Origin: a bacterium
Lineage (GTDB): Bacteria > Bdellovibrionota_C > UBA2361 > SZUA-149
Length of the DNA stretch: 12,587 nt
NCBI GenBank assembly: GCA_003230795.1
Contig: QIGM01000143.1
Span: forward strand, 1 to 12,587
Reading direction: 5' to 3'
Positions 7,306-12,587 of this stretch are shown in pieces. Every line of letters starts with the position of its first letter. The first letter of the stretch is position 1. The notes beneath the pieces are model-generated. The model was given only the letters and a program-made list of their open reading frames with translations. It was not told the DNA's origin and searched no databases. A program made the position numbers and the translations under genes.

Positions 7306-7836
7306 ATGGATTTGTATCGGTATTTCCATCCTCATCACAATCCCCGTCTCTTGCTTGTCCCTCTTAGGTTGCAAGAACTCGGAGAACTAGAACAAGCGGC
7401 TGCCGAGCTAAAGAAGGCAGTACGTCGCGCCGCGATACGCAGCGAAAACGCTGCCAAGCAGGCTGCCACAGAAGATGCTCTCGAGATCGAACAAACGCTT
7501 CCCGACGAGCAAAGCCAATCTCTTAATCAACAAATTTCAGTAGACAATCTAGGCAGCAAAGCCGCCGACCCGCACATTCAACAGGAGCGTTTCTCTGAAG
7601 TCCTCGCAGCACTTGAATTCGTAGTGGACTCCCTAGCGGATTTTAGCAATCTGCACCCAGGCGACGAAACCGCAACAATACATGCACTTCTACGAGAACG
7701 AGGAGAAGCTCCCGGATGGGAAAACTGGGCCCGATTATTAGAGCAGCGGCTTGAGCTACTAGGACAACACGAAATTTCAGAAATCGGCGCCCAACAAGCC
7801 CCACCCGACAAAACAAGCGACCCGCAAGAATCCTGA
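7306..7836 (+). CDS. Uncharacterised helical protein, 176 residues
   Basis: I do not recognise this protein. The start is well supported by GGAGGT six bases upstream. The N-terminus is distinctive: MDLYRYFHPHHNPRL (1-15) is aromatic and His-rich, followed by a predicted long amphipathic helix (about 18-60) rich in Ala, Glu, Lys and Arg. Residues 61-90 are Gln/Ser/Asp-rich and probably a linker. Two further likely helices lie at about 93-115 and 122-155, the second containing PGWENWARLLEQRLELL. The tail from about 156 is polar with Pro and probably disordered. There is no cysteine, signal peptide or transmembrane segment. It lies between the redoxin and LOG genes on the same strand, with gaps of 188 and 178 bases, so an operon with either is not obvious. 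Confidence 0.85.
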   Translation: MDLYRYFHPHHNPRLLLVPLRLQELGELEQAAAELKKAVRRAAIRSENAAKQAATEDALEIEQTLPDEQSQSLNQQISVDNLGSKAADPHIQQERFSEVLAALEFVVDSLADFSNLHPGDETATIHALLRERGEAPGWENWARLLEQRLELLGQHEISEIGAQQAPPDKTSDPQES

Positions 7837-7913
7837 TTCACATGACCTTGCTAACCAAGCAGACCCACGCTTGGGACTTATCTCCCGCTCCACTCAAGAT
7901 TGCTCATCTTTTC

Positions 7914-7943
7914 TTGTTTCGGCTAAGGCACAAAGTTTATACT
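7914..7943 (+). promoter_or_regulatory. Candidate sigma-70-like promoter for the LOG gene
   Basis: TTGTTT (7914-7919) and TATACT (7938-7943) are separated by 18 bases and resemble -35 and -10 boxes. The -10 box lies about 70 bases before the LOG start. This is pattern matching only. Confidence 0.4.
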
Positions 7944-8014
7944 GTGATAACTAAATAAGACCTAAAGGAACCGGGACGATAGATTTTGGTTCTTTTGTAA
8001 GTAGACACGATATT

Positions 8015-8758
8015 TTGGCAGGCGCGGAAGTGGACGAAGAAGATAACCCCGGAAAGAGAGCCCATAGAAAAGCGAGAAGACGCCGACTTACGCAGAGACT
8101 GAAAGTCTTGCGTGATCGCTCAGGCATGCTCGAGCTCGAACTAAAGAACTATACCGACAAACACTTTCGCGTATGTATTTTCGGAAGCGCCCGTATCAAA
8201 CCCGAAGACGCGATTTACCGCACAACCTATGACCTTGCCGAAGGCTTGGGAGAGAAAGGTATCGACGTCCTAACCGGGGGCGGCCCGGGTCTCATGGAAG
8301 CTGCGAATCGAGGCGTGCTATCTGGCCGCGAAAAGTCGGGAAGCCATAGCAAGTCTTTCGGGATAACTATCGAGCTCAATCGATTTGAAGAGCCAAGTGA
8401 GCATCTCGACATTAAACACCATCACCGTAGATTCTCTTCTCGCTTGGATGACTTCATGCGACTCTCGAATGCGGTCGTCGTGGTACAGGGCGGTATCGGA
8501 ACCGTACTCGAATTGTTCTTCTCATGGCAATTGCTACAGGTCGGTCATATGACCCCACGACCCGTTATCCTAATGGATACCGAGTTTTGGCAGGGACTGA
8601 TTGACTGGATGAAAGACAAACAGATGGGTGGCAAACTTGTCAGCCCTCACGATTTTGACTGGGTAACTCTGGTCAACGAGCCGAAAGAGGCGCTCGAAAT
8701 ACTCGGCGAAAAACACGAAGAGTTTCTTGCCGCAAAAAAAGCTGCGCTTAAGAAGTAA
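8015..8758 (+). CDS. LOG family protein (putative nucleotide 5'-monophosphate phosphoribohydrolase)
   Basis: LOG-family proteins have a Rossmann-like fold and cleave the N-glycosidic bond of nucleoside 5'-monophosphates; the family was long misannotated as lysine decarboxylase. The fold begins with VCIFGSAR (53-60). The phosphate-binding motif GGGPGLMEAANRG (88-100) is intact. The second signature, normally PGGxGTxxE, here reads QGGIGTVLE (158-166), keeping both glycines, Thr and Glu but with Gln for Pro. R143 is the likely conserved Arg before it. Residues 1-48 are an extra, strongly basic extension (RKARRRRLTQRLK at 18-30). The longest frame starts at TTG 8015, a GTG at 8030 is an alternative, no ATG fits, and neither has a clear ribosome-binding site. 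The 3' end overlaps the opposite-strand gene by 11 bases. Confidence 0.9.
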   Translation: MAGAEVDEEDNPGKRAHRKARRRRLTQRLKVLRDRSGMLELELKNYTDKHFRVCIFGSARIKPEDAIYRTTYDLAEGLGEKGIDVLTGGGPGLMEAANRGVLSGREKSGSHSKSFGITIELNRFEEPSEHLDIKHHHRRFSSRLDDFMRLSNAVVVVQGGIGTVLELFFSWQLLQVGHMTPRPVILMDTEFWQGLIDWMKDKQMGGKLVSPHDFDWVTLVNEPKEALEILGEKHEEFLAAKKAALKK

Positions 8759-8765
8759 AGCGAAG
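8734..8765 (-). terminator. Probable intrinsic terminator of the minus-strand pseudo-ABC gene
   Basis: Read on the minus strand, CTTCGCTT (8765-8758) pairs with AAGCGCAG (8749-8742) in seven pairs with one mismatch around an 8-base loop. One C and then seven Ts follow (8740-8734). It overlaps both converging stop codons and lies inside the last codons of the LOG gene, whose lysine-rich C-terminus supplies the A-tract. Confidence 0.5.
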
Positions 8766-10025
8766 AAGCACTAGCAAGGCACCCAGCAAGAGCAAGACGA
8801 CCAACAGAAAGACTTTTAACTCCTCGCCTCGCCTCAACCAGTGGACTTTGCGTTCGAGTGGTGTTGCATGTGCAACATCACGAGGGAACATAGCCCGTCG
8901 AATACGGCGTCGCATGTGACGGTAGAACAGATAGGCCCGTGAGTGACGCAAACGCACCGAACCAGTAACTCGGGTTAGCTTCCCACTCGGACTCCTTCTA
9001 CAGCTCCCCTCAGTATCGAGCTCGGCAGAGGCTTCATAATTCACCAAAGTTTCGGATTTCTCCTGCGGCACATGCGGATTCGCAATCGCTTCCACCGTGA
9101 GCGCTGCTTGATTGGACTGATGTCCGAAGGAGATCCTCTGCGGTCGCGTTACGAAACTATCGCGCTCTCGAATCGAACTCGGCTCTCTTCGTAAACTTCT
9201 AATTTGGTTTCCTACTAAGGAGTCCTTCCGAAGGATCGAAGTCGTTCGTTTGAGCAGATCCGGTGTCTCACCTTCGATTGCTACTCGCTCAGCGGCCTGC
9301 CAAGGCGCGGGGACTTTATCGACTCCCGATACAAGCACAATTCTACCACCAAGTGTTGCGCCCTCTAGCATAAATTCCGCAAGAAAATTGCTTGCAGTGG
9401 CATCAAGATCAGCAAAAGGTTTGTCAAACAAGACAACTCGAGATTTTGCTCTAAAGGCACATGCAACGACTAGTCGTCGAATCTCTTCACGACTGAGGTC
9501 ACCTGGAGCAGAGGAGAGTTTCTCGCTTAAGTTCAAGCGCGTTGCGAGTGCTCTTGCTGCATTCTCTGAATAACCAGAGGTACGAAGAACAGTGTCTAGA
9601 CTCGAAGAACGCCAAACGAAATCAGCATTTCCAGCAATAAAAATTTCGGAAGAGTTGAGCACTCGTTCCCCGAGGCGCATCGCTATACGCTCGTTCTTTT
9701 CAGTACCGAGAAGGTTTTGCCGAAACGCCTCTATTTCCTCATTCTCAGACGTGAGCAAGACGGTCACCTGAGCTGGCACACAGGTGATAGAGGTGAGAAA
9801 ATCACCACTCTCAGCGTGAGCGCGCAACACTAGCGATGGATCGCTTGTGGGATCATGCGGCAAGCTTCCAGCTGCATCACCAAAGCCACCAGCCTCTGAG
9901 AAAATATTTTGCTCGTTTTCTGACAATTGAAACCCTTCGTCACTTCGGACGATTATATCATTCACCACAGTGCCTCTTATCGAGATAAGGCTCGACGGAG
10001 AGGTCACTAATCTTAGTTCGCGCAC
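8748..10025 (-). CDS. Degenerate ABC-ATPase-like protein with C-terminal membrane anchor
   Basis: The product is 425 residues. Residues 1-235 can be aligned by eye with an ABC nucleotide-binding domain, yet the catalytic motifs are lost. The Walker A position (VLLTSENEEIEAFRQNLLG, 89-107) lacks GxxGxGK[ST]. The signature region is LSREEIRRLVVACAF (177-191), matching LSGGQxQR in place. Walker B is RVVLFDKP (196-203) with Lys at the catalytic Glu. The D-loop FADLD (204-208) is kept. The H-loop position is LVSGVD (231-236), with Gly for His. Residues 250-360 are polar and probably disordered. Residues 361-402 are strongly basic, followed by one hydrophobic helix (about 404-422) at the extreme C-terminus, like a tail anchor. 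The longest frame starts at GTG 10025 without a ribosome-binding site, so the start is uncertain. No permease gene is nearby. A regulatory or structural membrane role is inferred. Confidence 0.8.
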   Translation of the reverse strand: MRELRLVTSPSSLISIRGTVVNDIIVRSDEGFQLSENEQNIFSEAGGFGDAAGSLPHDPTSDPSLVLRAHAESGDFLTSITCVPAQVTVLLTSENEEIEAFRQNLLGTEKNERIAMRLGERVLNSSEIFIAGNADFVWRSSSLDTVLRTSGYSENAARALATRLNLSEKLSSAPGDLSREEIRRLVVACAFRAKSRVVLFDKPFADLDATASNFLAEFMLEGATLGGRIVLVSGVDKVPAPWQAAERVAIEGETPDLLKRTTSILRKDSLVGNQIRSLRREPSSIRERDSFVTRPQRISFGHQSNQAALTVEAIANPHVPQEKSETLVNYEASAELDTEGSCRRSPSGKLTRVTGSVRLRHSRAYLFYRHMRRRIRRAMFPRDVAHATPLERKVHWLRRGEELKVFLLVVLLLLGALLVLLRFTS

Positions 10026-10094
10026 TCATTAAAGATTTCGATGATTATTTCGAAGAAAGGTAGCAAATCTATGCTAAGTATTTGCCATTACTCT

Positions 10095-10146
10095 ATTTTT
10101 GCCCAAAATGAGGCGAAAATCGTGAAAGGCAAGAACTCAGCCTTTC
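10095..10146 (+). promoter_or_regulatory. Two consecutive hairpins in the cysS upstream region
   Basis: ATTTTTGCC (10095-10103) can pair with GGCGAAAAT (10112-10120) in nine pairs, one a G-U, around an 8-base loop. GAAAGGC (10124-10130) pairs with GCCTTTC (10140-10146) in seven perfect pairs around a 9-base loop. They lie 117-168 bases before the cysS ATG. Smaller stems follow at 10154-10169 and 10204-10214. I do not see the conserved T-box sequence (AGGGTGGNACCGCG). They may be a structured leader or chance structure in the divergent promoter region. Confidence 0.4.
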
Positions 10147-10262
10147 CAATCAACTACAGAATCCCGTAGAACAATTCACTGCGGACACTACCAAGCTATC
10201 CACGCCGTCACGGCATACCGGCAGTAGCGTTCATCATTTTGAATTGGAGCATAAAATCGATA

Positions 10263-11666
10263 ATGCCTGAGACTGTTCGACTATATAACACCCTCGGCAG
10301 AAGCCTGGAGCCACTACAGCCTATCTCCGACGGCGAACTGAGCGTCTATTGCTGCGGACCGACAGTTTACAATTATCAGCACATCGGAAATCTCAGAACC
10401 TACCTCTTCGAAGACCTCCTCATGCGCACCCTACGAAGAGCGGGCTACAATGTTAAGCATGTCATGAATATCACGGACGTTGGGCACCTCGTTTCAGATG
10501 CTGATGACGGTGAGGACAAGATGCTTCTTGCATCAAAGCGGGAGGGAAAGAACTCACACGAAATCGCCGAGTATTACACTTCGGTATTCTTCGAACACTG
10601 CGCTTGGCTCAATATCAAGCGTCCAGATATTGTCTGCAAAGCTACTGATCATATTCAACAGATGATCGACCTAATTGTAAGCCTTGAGAAGAAGGGTTTC
10701 GCTTATCAGAGCGGCGGTAATGTCTACTTTGATGTGCAAAAATTCGAAAACTACGGCGAACTCGCACTACTCGATACATCCGCGCTCAAAGCGGGCGCAC
10801 GCATCGAAGTCGATTCGCAGAAAAGAAGTCCCTTAGATTTTGTACTTTGGTTCACGAAGTCAAAATTTGAAAATCAAGAGCTTCAATGGGATTCACCCTG
10901 GGGACGAGGATACCCAGGCTGGCACATTGAGTGCAGCGCGATGGCTATGGAATATCTCGGAGAAAGTTTCGATATCCACTGCGGTGGCATCGACCACATT
11001 CCTGTTCATCATTCCAACGAAATCGCCCAAAGCGAATGTGCGAGCGGAAAACGCTTTGCTCGGCACTGGCTCCATGGTGGGTTTCTCGTAATTGGAAAAG
11101 AAAAAATGGCTAAATCTGGGGGTGAGTTCCTTAAACTTGATTTGCTGAAGGAACGTGGCTTTGACCCGCTAAGCTACAGAATGTTTTGCCTCAGCAGCAG
11201 TTACCGAGGCGAGTTATCATGGAGCTGGGAAGCGCTTGAAGCAGCCTCCAATACGCTGCGAAAAATAAAAACTGCTGTTCTCGATGCAAAAGACGACGGC
11301 GACGCCACACAGAGCTCAAATGGACAGCGAGTCCAAGAGCTGAAAGACGAGTTCGATTCTCGAATATTTAACGATTTAAACTTCCCCTCGGCTATGGCCA
11401 TCGTTCATGAATCAATTGGAGACACGACACTAAGTAGCAGCGAGCGAGTTGCGCTTCTAGAAGATTTCGATGAAGTCCTAGGCTTTGGTATTTCGGAATG
11501 GTCGAGAGACGAAGTTCCTGATGCAATCCTATTGCTCGCTGGAAAGCGAGAAGAGGCTCGGAAATCAAAAGATTGGTCAGCAGCAGATAGTTTTCGAGAC
11601 GAGATAATCGCAGAAGGCTACGAGATTAAAGACACGGCCGACGGCCCAAAAGTTACAAAGGTATAG
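10263..11666 (+). CDS. cysS: Cysteinyl-tRNA synthetase
   Basis: CysRS charges tRNA-Cys with cysteine using ATP. From the ATG at 10263 the protein has 467 residues, close to the 461 of E. coli. The class I signatures are present: HIGN (40-43) and KMAKS (281-285, with Ala in place of the usual Ser). The zinc ligands are all visible by comparison with E. coli CysRS: C31 in CCGPTVY, C224 in WHIECSAM, and H249 and E253 in PVHHSNE. The C-terminal anticodon-binding part ends with [17 protein letters not shown], the typical helix before the end. The longest frame begins at TTG 10239, but those eight extra residues are not like the family and the ATG is preferred. GGAG at 10245-10248 lies 14 bases upstream, rather far. 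It is followed after one base by an SDR gene and is divergent from the pseudo-ABC gene. Confidence 0.97.
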   Translation: MPETVRLYNTLGRSLEPLQPISDGELSVYCCGPTVYNYQHIGNLRTYLFEDLLMRTLRRAGYNVKHVMNITDVGHLVSDADDGEDKMLLASKREGKNSHEIAEYYTSVFFEHCAWLNIKRPDIVCKATDHIQQMIDLIVSLEKKGFAYQSGGNVYFDVQKFENYGELALLDTSALKAGARIEVDSQKRSPLDFVLWFTKSKFENQELQWDSPWGRGYPGWHIECSAMAMEYLGESFDIHCGGIDHIPVHHSNEIAQSECASGKRFARHWLHGGFLVIGKEKMAKSGGEFLKLDLLKERGFDPLSYRMFCLSSSYRGELSWSWEALEAASNTLRKIKTAVLDAKDDGDATQSSNGQRVQELKDEFDSRIFNDLNFPSAMAIVHESIGDTTLSSSERVALLEDFDEVLGFGISEWSRDEVPDAILLLAGKREEARKSKDWSAADSFRDEIIAEGYEIKDTADGPKVTKV

Positions 11667-11667
11667 A

Positions 11668-12587
11668 ATGGGTGATGGCGAAGGATTGGTAACTATCTTC
11701 GGGGGCGCTGGCTATATAGGCTCGCACCTTGTGCGCCTTCTCCTCGAAGACGGGTATCGCGTACGAGTGTTCGACAACTTCCTCTTTGGTCGAAGTGGAG
11801 TGGAAGGAATCGACTCAGACCGACTGGAAGTAATTGAAGGTGATATCTGCAACACGAAAGAGGTCTACGCGGCGTCTAGAGACGCGGACTGTGTAGTCCT
11901 TCTTGCAGCAATTGTCGGCCATCGAAAGAGCGATATTAAGTGGAGCACAACGCGAAGTGTTAACTTTCTCGCGGCAAATGTGGTGCTTGATGCTGCAGTT
12001 GAACACGGGGCATCGAAGTTTATTTTTGCTTCCACCAATAGCGTCTACGGAGACCAAGCTGGGGTAATGTACGAAACGGCGATCCCCACTCCGATCAGCC
12101 TTTATGCTCGACTAAAGCTACGCATGGAAGAACGCGTTCTCAAGGCAAAACAAAGTGGTTTTCACCCAATTGTTCTTCGCATCGCAACCTGTCACGGCCA
12201 CAGCCAACGAATGCGTTTTGACCTGGTTCTAAATACTCTAGTTCGCGATGCAGTCTGTAGGAATGAACTCGATATCGAGAATGGAGAACAGTCTCGCTCT
12301 CTAGTGCACGTGGAGGATGCTGCCCGAGCATTTAAGCTTTGCATCAACGCACACGCGAATCTAATTAGCGGCGAAATTTTCAATGTTGGCTCTCAAGATC
12401 AGAATCTAAGAATCAATGAACTAGCCAACATAGTAAGAGCCTCAGTGCCTGAAGCTTCAATGTCGTTTCAAGAAAGCGAGCCTGACCTGACTGAATACCG
12501 CCTCAGCTGTAGCAAAATTGAAAAAGTCCTAGACTTCACACCCGAGTGGTCAATCGAAAAGAGCGTTGCCGAAATGAGAGATCATCT
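11668..12587 (+). CDS. NAD-dependent epimerase/dehydratase (extended SDR), partial at window edge
   Basis: The frame opens at ATG 11668, one base after the cysS stop, and runs off the right edge, giving 306 residues. It is an extended SDR of the nucleotide-sugar epimerase/dehydratase type. The NAD-binding motif is GGAGYIGSHL (12-21), the acidic end of strand 2 is FDN (35-37), EGDI (57-60) contacts the adenine, LLAAIVG (78-84) is the usual LAA segment, ASTNSVYG (121-128) is the active-site strand and YARLK (146-150) supplies the catalytic Tyr and Lys. SLVHVEDAARA (211-221) and FNVGS (238-242) match conserved C-terminal positions. The product probably interconverts an NDP-sugar for surface polysaccharide, though substrate and exact reaction cannot be told. 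AAGG seven bases before the ATG lies within the end of cysS, implying translational coupling. Confidence 0.92.
   Translation, partial: MGDGEGLVTIFGGAGYIGSHLVRLLLEDGYRVRVFDNFLFGRSGVEGIDSDRLEVIEGDICNTKEVYAASRDADCVVLLAAIVGHRKSDIKWSTTRSVNFLAANVVLDAAVEHGASKFIFASTNSVYGDQAGVMYETAIPTPISLYARLKLRMEERVLKAKQSGFHPIVLRIATCHGHSQRMRFDLVLNTLVRDAVCRNELDIENGEQSRSLVHVEDAARAFKLCINAHANLISGEIFNVGSQDQNLRINELANIVRASVPEASMSFQESEPDLTEYRLSCSKIEKVLDFTPEWSIEKSVAEMRDH

Noticed and set aside
7855..7874. CCAAGC / GCTTGG hairpin downstream of the 176-residue protein as a terminator.
   Set aside because: Only six pairs with an 8-base loop and no following T run.

Overview
The window looks like chromosomal DNA from a free-living bacterium with a Gram-negative type of gene content and moderate G+C (about 47-57% in the blocks I counted by eye, lower in one gene). 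Housekeeping genes (transketolase, cysteinyl-tRNA synthetase, LOG-type phosphoribohydrolase, a thioredoxin-fold redoxin) are interleaved with lineage-specific genes. Strong Shine-Dalgarno sequences are rare and several starts appear to be GTG or TTG, which fits many uncultured proteobacterial or deltaproteobacterium-like lineages. I cannot name the phylum from sequence alone.

Layout. 1-939 (minus) is the N-terminal 313 residues of a charged coiled-coil protein that runs off the left edge. It carries Cys-led repeats of about 40 residues. A divergent CmcI/Methyltransf_24-like methyltransferase follows (1079-1684, plus). Facing it is a minus-strand pair: tkt (2537-4549), then 15-17 bases later a class I SAM methyltransferase (1799-2521). 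A 440-base intergenic region (4550-4989) holds a hairpin terminator and a cluster of short direct and inverted repeats. Next comes an AAA_14/DUF4143 ATPase (4990-6333, minus) with lower G+C than its neighbours. A single-Cys PRX-like redoxin (6563-7117, plus) is followed by three copies of a 23-bp tandem repeat, an unrecognised 176-residue helical protein with the only textbook ribosome-binding site (7306-7836), and a LOG-family gene (8015-8758).

The LOG gene overlaps tail to tail with a minus-strand gene (8748-10025). That gene encodes what I read as a catalytically dead ABC-ATPase domain attached to a C-terminal membrane anchor, the most unusual protein here. Divergent from it, behind a leader with two hairpins, is cysS (10263-11666). 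One base after cysS begins a nucleotide-sugar epimerase/dehydratase-like SDR (11668 to the right edge).

How the genes relate. Likely transcription units are tkt plus methyltransferase, and cysS plus SDR. The others look like single genes with their own promoters. I see no tRNA, rRNA, CRISPR array, transposase or integrase. There is no clear multi-gene defence or biosynthetic system. The best candidates for undescribed biology are the pseudo-ABC membrane protein, the Cys-repeat coiled-coil protein and the repeat-bearing intergenic regions.
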